In this document: positions 12,297 through 23,063 of the stretch, one piece after another | Position numbering within the stretch: position 1 is the stretch's first letter | How the letters are laid out: every line of letters starts with the position of its first letter | Source: Rhizophagus irregularis | Lineage: Eukaryota > Glomeromycota > Glomeromycetes > Glomerales > Glomeraceae | Direction of reading: 5' to 3' | DNA length: 64,000 bases | Assembly (NCBI RefSeq): GCF_026210795.1 | Contig: NC_089442.1 | Coordinates: 1,240,001-1,304,000, forward strand | The notes under the pieces: generated by a model | The model's database searches: none | Told to the model about the DNA's origin: nothing | What the model saw: only the letters and a program-made list of their open reading frames with translations | Translations under genes and position numbers: made by a program

Positions 12297-13762
12297 CTAG
12301 AATATTAACCGTTCAAGAGATGCACTAATTATTGTAAATATTTCAATTTCTTCAATTACATTGCCTAAATAAAAATTATTAGTGCATAAATCTTGTTCTT
12401 GTCCAAACAATGCATCCCAACAAAAATTAAAACCGGTAATATCACCATCGTATATAGTCTTGGAAGAATTTAGGTTACGACTAATTTTCATATATCGAGT
12501 ATCCTCATTATTCTCAAATGAAAAAATGAAATTACCATAATAGTTACCATAAAACATTGGAGAGTTTTCAGTTGAAGTGCATCTATTAGAACTATATCCG
12601 CCAAAAATTTTTTTAGATTGTTTAACTTTAATTAAAACTAAAGTTTTCTTGTTATCATTCCATTCATTTTTAAACGATTCATTATCTATCCCATCACGAC
12701 TACCACGATAAATAAGATTAAACTTATATAGTAAATCCTTTTTAGTGCGTAAAGTTTCAGCATCCTTCTCATCAATCCAATTAACTATTATATTTGCAAG
12801 TTTTGGTTTGATAATCTTTGATTTGATTCGAGGCACAGTAATATTACTATACAATTTAGGTTGTTCGATGAAGTAATATGCTATAACTTCTTCATAAATA
12901 TCATTTGGAATAACATATTTGTAAGGTCGAACTTTATGATAAAAATCCTCAGAAGTAATTTTTGTAAACTTAATAAAGGGAATAAAATCTTCTAACATAT
13001 TCTTTAAACTTTCATAATTTTTGTTATTATATTCATGATTATTTTTAGACATCTGTTTGATACCCCATTCGATCAAAGAATCCCAAGCAACTATTTCTTG
13101 AATATGAAAGTTTTCAAGCTCGAATAGACGATAAAGTGAATCTTTATTTAATGAGAGAAAGTTTTTTGAAATAATAAAATTTCCAACATTTGCACAAATG
13201 ATATCAAAACAAACCCATTGTAATTCCTTACAACTTACAAGATTATATATACTATTAAGAACTAAAACATAATTATTTTTAATCCAAGCTTCTCGTTTAT
13301 TAATTAAATAATCTTGAAGGTGTTCAAATAATTCTTCAAAAAGCATTTCATCAGATGCGACTAAAAGTTCAAGAATGTCTTCACTTTTTTGTTCTGTCAG
13401 ATCAAGTTCACCTGTGTATATATATCTAAAAAAAAAAATAGAAATGTTAGAATTTTATGAATAAAAAAAATTTATTTAAGTCATAAATTTAATAAAATAT
13501 ATCTTTACTTTAGAATCATCTCAAGAACTGTCGGAGTTATATTTGGTTTATTAAAAATGATCATATTATTCTTTTTTGTAATCCAATTAGTTGAAAGTGC
13601 ACTTTTAAAATAGGTAGAACGAGCGCCCAAAATAACTGAATGTGCACGAAATTCTTTTATATTTTGATTTTCACCAACTTGAATAATAACATTAAAATCA
13701 TTAGAATCATTTAATATTTTGGAAAGGTCTTTTGAAAGATTAGAATGAAATATTAAAGCCAT
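12297..13762 (-). CDS. BTB-BACK-TLDc protein (two exons)
   Basis: Exon 1 is 13762-13509 and exon 2 is 13425-12297. The intron is 83 bp (donor GTAAAG at 13508, acceptor AG at 13427-13426), phase 2, joining to LKYIYTGELDL. The product is 460 residues: BTB about 1-85 (NDFNVIIQVGENQNIKEFRA), BACK about 100-215 (WDSLIEWGIKQM), the linker HKVRPYKYVIPNDIYEE, and TLDc about 270-455 (YKFNLIYRGSRDGI; TLVLIKVKQSKKIFGGYSS; GNFIFSFENNEDTRYMKISR). The BTB-BACK part suggests a Cullin-3 adaptor, and TLDc domains are linked to oxidative-stress resistance in other eukaryotes. No damage is visible. The join assigned here is supported by the same intron in four relatives in the window. Confidence 0.9.
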
Positions 13763-15797
13763 ATTTTTTTTAAAAAAAAAAAAAAAATTTTTTTTTTGAC
13801 AATTAATAAGTACCCGAAGGAAATTACCAAATGAAAGAACTATTTAGTTTAAATAATTTGAATTCTGGTGAAATTATACTAAATATAGCTAAGTTTAATT
13901 GTTTAACGTGATATCTTGCATTTGTATGACAAAATGACTATCACAATAATACACGTGACGTCGTGATAACGTCTATGATCAATATTCAAAATAACTAGTG
14001 ATAATAATGCAATTTATCAATTCGTATTAATTCTTGGATTGTAAGATTCCATAATTATTGGAAATTACAAATGATGTAATAGCTAGAAAATTAAGGTGCT
14101 AACTATTTTATTAAGTTTGATCAATCATTATTTAGTCATTAGAAATATTAATAATGATCATTGTCTGAAGCAGGGCGGAGAACATTTTACGTTCAGCACA
14201 AGACTATTCGTCTGTCCAAACACGTGATCAATGATCTACGTAACAACCGTAACGTATCCATTTTTTTTTATTTTTACGAGGACGCAGTTTCAGTACTATC
14301 TACATGCAACTATATAACTATAATTACTTGAATGGTAAGGGGAAACTTCGAAAGCCATGGGGCTGCGATATTATACTAAAAATGAAACTGTACTAAGCCA
14401 ATTGAAGGCAGAATCTTGTTCAATCTAAATGCTTAAACAATTCTATATTATTAATATTTTCGTGTAATATTGTGATTCTGTTCCCAACCTTTAAAAGTTT
14501 TTCCAAATCGTCTTCTTCGCCTTCACAAGGGAGAAAAATTGATCTGAAGAAAAGAATCTAAAGAATCTGGAAGTTAGGAGTTTTTTTCAAATTTTTTTTG
14601 TAGGGTTTATTAGGATGGGAAAATATGCGGTTTATATTTTTATATATTTCTTGATAATAAAGATTAATAAAATAATTTCATATAGAATTTAAAAATATTA
14701 TCTTGTCATTATTTATGTATAATATCTGCTATAAAATAATTATAATTTTAAAAATTTTAAAAGACTCCAAATTATACCAAACAATACATTAATTAAGATA
14801 TTGCAATTTTTCAGAATTCTTTCACGTTCTGCATTCGCTTGAAATTTAATAATTTATTTAACATATAAAAAAAATAAAATAAATACATATACAATTTAGA
14901 TCATTAAAATATAAAACCCTGCTTAAAAAAGCATCTCAATTACTTAATAATAACATCCGGAAATGGTAACCTTGAAAATGTCAGATTGTACATTTTGAAT
15001 AACTGATAATAATATAATATGTTTCATGTACTGTACATAGTAATTTTTGTTGTTTAAATACATTGAATTGATTTTAATATAATATTTATGTTGCAAAACT
15101 ATTCAGTTTAAACTCGTGTGATATTACTACGTTTATAAATGCCCGCATCTGAAAAAATAAGATAATTTATGACGCAATAATTATAAAATTGGCAAATAAA
15201 ATAAAAATTGAAATTACAAAAATTGAAATTTTCTTATCTTAAAAATTCATTGGTAATATTTTATGAATTATATACACTTTAAAGTAATTTCTTTATTAGA
15301 CACTTTTCCCATTATTTCATTTTGTATTCACATTCTAATAGGCCATCCATCCATATTGCTGAATATAACTGAATGCAGTGGAATTATTTCTGCCTATTTC
15401 TTTAGTATCATTAAACTAGTTATATGGTATATATTCAACTATTATATTATCAAATCTATTATTTTTAATAGCATTACTTGAATTAATTTATTAATTTTTT
15501 TGTTTTCACTGGTCCAATTTTTAAAAATTATGTCTTAAATTATCTATTTGGCATGGATTGTACTATTTAGACCGGCTAATTATATATAAATTACCACGGT
15601 ATTTACATACAAATCATATTTGGATGACACGATTTTGAATTAAAATTTAAAAAATTATTTAACAATTACGCAATTTTATGTGATAGTACAGATAAATTCA
15701 ACTGACGCCAATAATCTGTAATTTTCGTAAGAGGTTGATAAATGAATATTAATTCATTGTTTATGTTGACTATATAGGATAAATTATACGTTAATAT
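13763..15797. other. Intergenic DNA, no supported gene
   Basis: About 2 kb of AT-rich DNA with no family remnant that I can name. The 72-codon open frame at 15263-15481 is hydrophobic and has no family features, so it is left out as chance. The first 40 bp are A/T runs typical of the 5' side of these BTB genes. Confidence 0.45.
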
Positions 15798-16010
15798 AGG
15801 ACCCCGAAATATACATAAAAGGGTCAGGTCAGAGTTTGCGTATAATGAGCCAAAAAAATCATGTAGATCATTCCTTTTATGGATAATCCCAGTAAAAATA
15901 ATATTTCCTAATTTAGATAATGGCTGAAATTATCGTAATTCCGGCCCTGAAAGAATGCGTATTTTGGACCACTTCTGGACCTGACCTCTACATATATATT
16001 TCGGGGTCCT
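15798..16010. mobile_element. 213-bp hAT-type MITE with 8-bp target duplication
   Basis: The ends are inverted repeats starting AGGACCCCGAAATAT, recognisable for about 37 bp with a few mismatches (inner part GTCAGGTC). A perfect 8-bp direct repeat GTTAATAT flanks the element at 15790-15797 and 16011-16018. No coding capacity. The 8-bp duplication and small size fit a non-autonomous hAT element. Confidence 0.85.
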
Positions 16011-16018
16011 GTTAATAT

Positions 16019-16742
16019 GATGAGTTAGAATATAGATATACTATGAATCTTATTATATAATATAATTGAACAGTAATTTATACTATTTAAATTCACGAAA
16101 AAATATTCTTTGATGAATAGTGAATTTTAATCGAAATATAAACTATGCCATTATTTTGGCAAATTTGTTTAAGTTGATGGTCAATTTACCATTTGATAAA
16201 ATTTAAATTATTCATAAATTCAAAGAAATTCATCGAATTAAGCTAACAACTAACGGTAACGAAATCAGTTTTACGAGAATAGCGAAATTAATTGACAATC
16301 ATGCTCAGTAAAGTTGGCCAAAATCATTATAATGCAGGCTGACATTAATTTACTAACAATTATTAAGATCATAAAAGATGATGTAAAATTACTGAATATG
16401 TATGATATTCTTTTGTATATTTTTTGTCTTTAGACTTGAATAAGCATTATATTCAATTGCAATGTTAAAAATTAAGGAAATGAAAAAGAGTTATTAAGAG
16501 TAAAGTAAAGGTAGGAAAATACAAGTTAACAATGAATAAGTTGCTTAAATATACACCTTAGGTTCATTGTTAAATTAACTTTGAATTTAAATGACGTAAT
16601 TAAACCAATCTTTTACTTCATTAAATTATATTATCGGCTAGATTAAACTCAAAAATGTTACTCCTCTAAAAATATCAATGAATTCATTATCTTTATTTTG
16701 TTATTTAAAATAATACATAGTAAATATTGAAGAAGTATAAAA
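16019..16742. other. Intergenic DNA, no gene seen
   Basis: AT-rich. The last 100 bp are probably the 3' untranslated region of the minus-strand BTB-BACK-TLDc gene that ends at 16743. Confidence 0.45.
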
Positions 16743-18328
16743 TTATTGTTTAGTTACAATGAATGTTTCGATTTCTTCAATCTCATAAATTAAATCTGTA
16801 TTTAAATTATTTTCGTAACTTCTACTATAATTTTTAGCATATAAACATTGATTATGATACATAAACAACGAATCAAAACCAAAACCAAATCCAGTACCAT
16901 GATAATCGTATATAGCCTTATCATAATTTCTCACACGACTTATTTTCATATTTTGAGTATCTTTATCGTTTTTAAATGAAAAAATAAAATTATCCGATGA
17001 ATAATAATACTTTGAATTATTGAAACCATTAAGACTTGGAACATTATCTCCAATCGAATTAAACCCAATAGAACTATATCCACCAAATATTTGATTTGTA
17101 TGTTTAACTTTAATTAAAACCAAACTTTCCATTTGACCTTTACATTTATTTTTAAATATTTCATGATTAATACCATCAATACTACCACGATAAATAAGAT
17201 TAAATTTGTAACGTAAAATCCAGAAATCTTCTTTAACAATCCATTTGATAATTATTTTTGCGAGTTTTGGGTTGATAATTTTTGAATCAAATTTTCCTAT
17301 TCTAGGTGGTAATGTGTTTACTTTTGGAAAGGTACCTTTATTATAAAATTCTTCAATTTCTTCATAAACTTGATTAGGAATAATACCCTTATATGGTTTG
17401 ACTTTAATATTAAAATCATCGAAAGTTATATCTACAAATCGAATGAGAAGAATAAATTGATTTAATATTTCCTTTAATGCTTCATAATCTTCATTGTTCC
17501 ATTTGCTTATATCGCACTTCTCACTTCCCGAAACAGGAGTTTGCTCAATACCCCATTTAATTAAGTGATGCAAAGTTACATAGCAATTCTTATTTCCTGA
17601 ACCAGAAGTCTGTTCAATACCCCATTTAATTAAGCGTTCCCAAATGACAACTTCTTTAATTCGTAAGTCATCTCTTTCAAGTACTCTATAAATAATATCT
17701 TTATCTAGTGAAAGAAATTCGTTTGAAGTAATAAATGAGTGTGCATCTTCGCAAATAATTTCAATACAATAATCTTGTAATTTCTTGCAATCACTGATTT
17801 TAAACGCGATATGCAAAACAAGAAAAAAATTTTCCAGAATCCATTCAACTTGTTTTCCAATTAAATAATCTTGAACATAATTAAATAACTCTCCAATGAG
17901 TAATTCATCCGATGCGATTAGTAATTCAAGAATATCTTTACCAGATTTTCCAGTTAGATCAAGTTCACCAATGTAAATATATCTAATTATATTATTATTA
18001 CATTTTTTTTTAATTAATAAATTATTTAATTTAATTTGATAAGAATAATTAAAAAAATGAAAAATTATTCATACCTTAAAATTAAGTCAAAAACATTTGG
18101 TGTAATGTTTGCTTTGTTAAACATGATCATATCATTTTTCTTTGTGATCCAATTAGATGAAAGTGCACTTTTGAAATAAGGAGAACGAGCACGTAAAATT
18201 ACTGAATGAGCACGAAATTCTTTTGTATTTTCGTTTTCTCCAACGTTAATAATAACATCATAATCATCAGCATCATTTAAAATTAAGGAAAAATCTTTCG
18301 AAAGATTGGGATAAAAAAATGAAGTCAT
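16743..18328 (-). CDS. BTB-BACK-TLDc protein with internal duplication (two exons)
   Basis: Exon 1 is 18328-18075 and exon 2 is 17982-16743. The 92-bp intron (donor GTATGA at 18074, acceptor AG at 17984-17983) is phase 2 and joins to LRYIYIGELDL. The product is 497 residues: BTB about 1-85 (DDYDVIINVGENENTKEFRA), BACK about 100-240, and TLDc about 300-495 (YKFNLIYRGSIDGI; SLVLIKVKHTNQIFGGYSS). The segment LIKWGIEQT-GSGNK-C occurs twice in a row (LIKWGIEQTSGSGNKNC, then LIKWGIEQTPVSGSEKC), a tandem duplication of roughly 27 residues within BACK. The ATG at 18328 was chosen because it matches the relatives. The frame stays open upstream to 18490, but that extension (MKKFFSPQNFEK...) has no counterpart in them. 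Confidence 0.88.
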
Positions 18329-19319
18329 TTTAAGAAAAAAAAAAATGATAAGAGGTACAAATAAATAAATATGTAATAAATATTGACGATCAATGACTTC
18401 ATGCATACGTGACCTGCATAAAATGTCACCCCGTGTCACACCCACCGTTTTCATTTTTTCAAAATTTTGTGGTGAAAAAAATTTTTTCATGCCCCCTTAA
18501 ACATCACTGGTCACGTGGGATGAAATTTTACTTAGAAATCTTGGGGTGATACTGGGGTAAATGGACGCCATTTTTCTCGAATTTTTCATGTAGACGAGTA
18601 GAAGATATATAATAATTATTGTTTACTTTATGATTATCATAGATTATAATATAAAAGCATCATAAAAAAACAGACAACTACCATAAAAAAGAATTTTTTT
18701 TTAAAATAAAAAAAAATACCGTATATTGCAGGCCACAGCCGGGAATCTTGCAAATTTTGGGCGTTTCCAGAGGTATATTACATACTGTAAGTGGGTACTA
18801 TACATAGGAGGGTAGACAGGGTACAGAATTTTTAAAATACCCGGGTACTTATATTCGGGTATTGTGGATAATCACTATAATGTAATCTCTCGTTAAGAAT
18901 ATCTAAATGCATCCTATTTCACATATCTTGATACTTTTTAGGATATTTTGCACAAAATTACTTATCTAAATACTCCTATTAATACATAAAAATGTCTTGT
19001 TTGATTTACGTGTCTTCATTTTATGTGTCTTTTTTTTCTTTCTGCTAAAAGTAAAATGGTAGTTATTGGCAACAAGAGAAATAACACACAATTGTTTGCC
19101 ACAAAAGAAATAAAGACAATGAAACGTAAGGGAAAAATTAGAAAACAATAATAGAAATGTACGTGGAACTGCCAAAAGATTTAATATTCAGCTCAAACAA
19201 CTGCGTGATTAGAAAAATAAAAAAGGAACTTTGTTAATGACTACTCCTCATATGGCTAAACTCCATCTGGGTACACCTTCTAAATATCCAAATTAGAAGT
19301 GTATGGATAAGTGAAAAAG
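18329..19319. other. Intergenic DNA, no supported gene
   Basis: Contains an open extension of the preceding gene to 18490 that I judge non-coding, and a somewhat GC-richer stretch at 18720-18860 (CCACAGCCGGGAATCTTGC; ACCCGGGTACTTA) that could be a worn repeat. A 69-codon minus-strand frame at 18966-19175 is not supported. Confidence 0.4.
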
Positions 19320-19860
19320 GAGCCAATGCATGGAAATGTTGTTACGTAACTCGAAAATTAAGCCATTTCCTTATCCAAAAGTCCAGAATTATTAGCAAAT
19401 AATCTGGGTATTGCTGGGTTCAAATTATCTAGTAAGTGGTTTGATGAAGATATGACTAGAAGCAGGTTTGGTTAACGGTTCTATGGGCACTATCCGGGAA
19501 ATAGTGTTCGAAGAAGGTCAGGGTCCTCCACCCTTCCCAATGTGGTCCTAATAGAATTTGATAATTATACTGGTCCCGCTATTGCATAAAAGGCTTATCC
19601 CGATTCCACCCATTAGACATACCTGGGTTGCAAAAAGTGGCACTTGTTCGCGCATGCAAATCCCTATTAGTTTTACTTGTGATATCACTGTACATAAGAG
19701 TCAGGGGCTAACACTATAATAGAACTTGGGAGAAAGGAATATGCCGCTGGTCTCCCATTTGTGGCAATTTTCAGGGTCCGTGCTCTTAATGATGTACTTT
19801 TTGACTTCAACGCATTAAAAACTGTAAGAGGTTGCAAGAGAGGTTGTCTGAAGAAAAGCG
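19320..19860 (+). pseudogene. Pif1-like helicase C-terminal remnant
   Basis: Conserved helicase blocks appear in order but in shifting frames: AGLVNGSMGTIREIVFEEGQ (about 19465-19525), VLIEFDNYTGPAIA (about 19545-19585), CSRMQIPISFTCDITVHKSQ followed by GLTL (about 19645-19710), and IELGRKEYAAGLPFVAIFRV (about 19720-19780). The HKSQGLTL block is the late helicase motif of the Pif1/RecD group. Stops and frameshifts between the blocks make it non-functional. Pif1-type helicases occur alone or inside Helitron transposons. No Helitron ends or Rep domain were seen, so the origin is open. Confidence 0.75.
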
Positions 19861-20066
19861 ATTAATTTCAATGATTAAATCTTTAATAAAATAGTTTAAT
19901 ATGTAATTTTAAACTATTTGTGATAATAAATAAAATTTAGTTAAGAACTGTTTATCAATAAAAAACTTTAACAATTGAGTTTGACAATGAAGATAATATT
20001 TACAAATCGTTGCAAAATATAATAACACCAATAAGTTTCACTTCGGAAAAACATGCAGCGTGATGT

Positions 20067-20679
20067 TGTAACACCTGAGCCCATAGAGAATTATGTTTGC
20101 CACCTCAGGTATTAACAAAATGACTCTTTATTAATAATATAAATAAATACAATAATATGCTTGGTTTAATAACATTAAATAACAAAATAAATAATTCATA
20201 ACAAAATTCGTCTAGTTTTCTCTCTCTGTCCTTTCCAAAAGGTGATCTTCACGCCCTTTTATGTTTGTTTTTGTGTAACTAAATTCATAATTTCGATTCA
20301 TGGATTTAAATTATTAAAGTATTTCCATTGTTTTAAAGTATTTCCATTATCTTAATTTTGTATCCATTTGATCATCATGAACTCCTGAATTATGATTTAT
20401 AATATTAACGTAGTGATCAACAAATTATTCACTTGACATCTCAGATCACTTGATTTCATTCAATTTAGTATCTTTCGGATCTTCATTTATCCTTAAATCT
20501 CGTGACTAATAGTTTATGGTCATCACGGACCAATTATCCTTGATTCTCATGATTAATAGTTTAACGACTTTTCGGTCCAATTAAAAAATAAAAATAAGTT
20601 AAAATTTTTATACACTAAGACTAAATGTAATACTGCGCCTTACAATTAATAAATTTACTAGGTATACTACGGCATTACA
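20067..20679 (-). repeat. 3' LTR (element sense is minus)
   Basis: 613 bp, same sequence as 30031-30643 on direct comparison. On the sense strand it has a TATA-like TATAAAAA near 20613-20606 and an AATAAA at 20132-20127 that could serve promoter and poly-A functions. Confidence 0.93.
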
Positions 20680-20689
20680 ACTATCCCCC
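20680..20689 (-). promoter_or_regulatory. Polypurine tract candidate
   Basis: On the sense strand GGGGGATAGT sits directly before the 3' LTR. This is the position where plus-strand DNA synthesis is primed in LTR elements. Called from position and purine content. Confidence 0.6.
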
Positions 20690-21016
20690 GCATAAAAATT
20701 TAATGCCCACATTAAATTTATTCTAAGAATCGAACTCGTGTCTCGAAGTGGTAGGTGCGAATTATACCACTAAATCAAGCATGCATTGTCACTTGACTCA
20801 GCTGCGTTTTAAATATTCCTTTTTGCTGCGTCTACATCTGCGGTTTATCATGTGTTTGTTAAGTCTACGGTTTTCCTGTACCGGATTTCACTTCGGTCTT
20901 TCTTAGGAGATTTTCATTAGTTTTTCCTATTTTCGAAAATTATTTTTATGTCATGTGATTTTATTTCACATGATTATAAATTATCTTTATTTTTCTAAGT
21001 CCATTGATGATAGTTA

Positions 21017-21307
21017 TCATTTACTCATCGGTGTATGGTAAGTCTTTAATAATTCTCCATTTACAGGTATCTTCTTGATGACACCTTTAATATTTTTAAT
21101 TCTATAAGCTCCATTCGGTAGTATTTCATGAATGTAAAATGGTCCCAACCATTTTGATTCTAATTTTCCCGATAGTTGTTGTGCTTTGGCTTTATCATAG
21201 AGTAGTATTTTATCTCCAATTCCAAAGGTGTGTTCTTTGATTATTTTTCTGTCATGATACTCTTTTTGTTTTGTTTGAGATTTCAGTATTTGTTCTTTGG
21301 CTTCATG
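21017..21307 (-). pseudogene. Integrase C-terminal part beyond an in-frame TGA
   Basis: The integrase frame stays open for 96 codons after the TGA, ending at 21017. It contains DKILLYDKAKAQQLSGKL and then SKWLGPFYIHEI, the GPY/F module that ends many Ty3/gypsy integrases. The single TGA (a CGA to TGA change would explain it) therefore looks like a lesion or a read-through site, not the natural end. Confidence 0.8.
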
Positions 21308-22798
21308 TCAGATTTTTGGTAGTTCTTCTAATAATCCAACTATTCTATCACTTAGGTTAATTTCTTTGATATTTTCATCCATTATTGTCCGTACATTTCT
21401 TCCGTATGTTAAATAAAATGGTCGAATTTTTGTTGAACTATGCTTTTTATTTCGGTAAGCAAATAATATGGGTGCTATCCTTTGATCCCAATCATCTTTG
21501 GTTGATAATTTTGCTAATGCTTGACCTAACGTTCGGTTGAATCTTTCAACAAGTCCGTTTGTCTCTGGATGATAACTTGTAGAAAAATTCCATTTAATTT
21601 TGAATTTTTCCATTAATTCCTTAATCATTTCATTATTGAAATGACTTCCTCTATCACTCAATATTTTCATTGGACATCCATGTCTACAAATGATGTCTTC
21701 ATAAATAAATTTTGATACTTCTTTGGCAGTTGCTTCTTTTACTGCTTTGGCTTCTGGCCATTTTGTAAAATAATCCATTGCTACTATGATGTATTTATTA
21801 CCATTTGTTGTTGTGTTCAATGGTCCAACAAAGTCAATCCCGATTTGATACCATGGTTCTACTACTTTAATTGGGTGTAATTCATTTTTCCCTTGTGGTT
21901 TTCCTCTTCTTTGACATTCATCACATGTCCTTACATATCTTTCAACATCATTCAGCATATTTTCCCAATAATATTTATCTTTTAAATTATCATAAGTACT
22001 TTTGATTCCCATATGTGCCGATAATTCATGACTGTGAGCTAAATATAGTGCTCCCATCTTTTCAAAGTCTTCTATTATTCTTATGTTTTTACCATTTTTC
22101 TCAATATGCTTTTTACCATCAGTTACTCTGATGTTATCCTTAATCTCAACATTTTTAACCTCTATTGGTGGTTTATCTCCATCTAATTCTATTACTTTAT
22201 TATATACTCTTTCCCAATCTGTGTCATTATTCGATATTTTAATATTAGCATATCTTTCTCCTTCGTAAATATCTTGACATTCTTTAAATGATTTCACCAT
22301 CTCCATATATCTTTCTTCATCTAATAATGGATATGATGTTTTATGTCCTTGATCCTTTTTCGAATGTTCTCTACCTTTGTAATTTTCCCAACATTTTTCA
22401 TTTTCTAAAAATATCACTATTGATTCATCAATTATCCTTTTGTTCCTAAATACTTCCTTTTCTAATAGGTGGTTCTCATATCTTGTTATGTATCCTCTGT
22501 CGAATGATGGTGTTTGTTGATAAAAGTACTCACTATAGGGACTTTTATCTAATATTAACCAATCCTCATTATCATGTTCTTCCATTCTCCTGTTGATTTG
22601 TTCGACAACTTCCTTCCTGAATTCCCATTCTATACCTTTCTTTGGTATTTTATACTTATCATTGTCCTCTCTTCTCCTTTTAAAGGTGTTAAACCTCACA
22701 CTTTGTCCTACTTTTTCAAATTCTTTTATAAGTTTATTTACAATGAATGTTTTTCCAGTACCATCAACTCCACATATGATTATTATTTTAGGTCCCAT
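21308..22798 (-). CDS. Nucleotide kinase-integrase fusion of the retrotransposon
   Basis: 496 codons. Residues about 1-205 form a P-loop kinase of thymidylate-kinase type: Walker A GVDGTGKT at 10-17, DKSPYSEYFYQ at 84-94 where thymidylate kinases have the DR-Y/S-S-x-x-AYQ block, and an Arg/Lys-rich lid-like part near 140-152. Residues about 250-296 are the integrase zinc finger (H257, H262, C292, C295). The core follows with D322, D382 and E418, a D-35-E spacing. The kinase would phosphorylate nucleoside monophosphates; this could raise dTTP for reverse transcription, which is my inference. The ATG overlaps the end of the preceding frame by 11 bp. An in-frame TGA at 21310-21308 cuts off the C-terminal part. 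Confident on domains, unsure of kinase substrate. Confidence 0.88.
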   Translation of the reverse strand: MGPKIIIICGVDGTGKTFIVNKLIKEFEKVGQSVRFNTFKRRREDNDKYKIPKKGIEWEFRKEVVEQINRRMEEHDNEDWLILDKSPYSEYFYQQTPSFDRGYITRYENHLLEKEVFRNKRIIDESIVIFLENEKCWENYKGREHSKKDQGHKTSYPLLDEERYMEMVKSFKECQDIYEGERYANIKISNNDTDWERVYNKVIELDGDKPPIEVKNVEIKDNIRVTDGKKHIEKNGKNIRIIEDFEKMGALYLAHSHELSAHMGIKSTYDNLKDKYYWENMLNDVERYVRTCDECQRRGKPQGKNELHPIKVVEPWYQIGIDFVGPLNTTTNGNKYIIVAMDYFTKWPEAKAVKEATAKEVSKFIYEDIICRHGCPMKILSDRGSHFNNEMIKELMEKFKIKWNFSTSYHPETNGLVERFNRTLGQALAKLSTKDDWDQRIAPILFAYRNKKHSSTKIRPFYLTYGRNVRTIMDENIKEINLSDRIVGLLEELPKI

Positions 22799-23027
22799 TT
22801 TTACATAATTCTGATAATTTTAGCTTGTTTACTTTACTTAATATCACCTCTATTTGTAATATTTCCTCTTGAGTTTCCAATATTAATGGTCTTTCTTCAC
22901 TATCTTCAAAATTTTTGGCTTTGAATTTATAGTTATAATTTATCCTGTTTAATTCCTTTGTTATACCTTCTAAATTTTCGATTATATCCTTTATTTTATG
23001 ATTTGTATTTCTTACCACTTGTTCCAT
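22788..23027 (-). CDS. Small 79-residue frame between RT and kinase-integrase
   Basis: Starts MEQVVRNTNHKIKDIIENLE and is rich in Lys, Glu, Leu and Ile with heptad-like spacing, suggesting a helical or coiled-coil segment. It uses the same frame as the RT gene but follows two in-frame TAA codons. Its last codons overlap the kinase-integrase ATG (stop TAA 8 bases after that ATG begins), an arrangement that would suit reinitiation. I recognise no family. It may be a real small protein or a linker once continuous with the RT product. Confidence 0.4.
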   Translation of the reverse strand: MEQVVRNTNHKIKDIIENLEGITKELNRINYNYKFKAKNFEDSEERPLILETQEEILQIEVILSKVNKLKLSELCKNGT

Positions 23028-23063
23028 TTTTATTTTTGGAAAGTAACTCTTTTACCCATCTAT

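Noticed and set aside
15263-15481. 72-codon plus-strand frame
   Set aside because: Hydrophobic AT-rich composition, no family, no splice context.
18329-18490. N-terminal extension MKKFFSPQNFEK... of the BTB gene at 16743-18328
   Set aside because: All relatives start at the equivalent of the ATG at 18328; the extension runs through promoter-like A-rich DNA and has no counterpart.
18966-19175. 69-codon minus-strand frame
   Set aside because: No family, low-complexity Lys-rich end, and lies in stop-rich surroundings.
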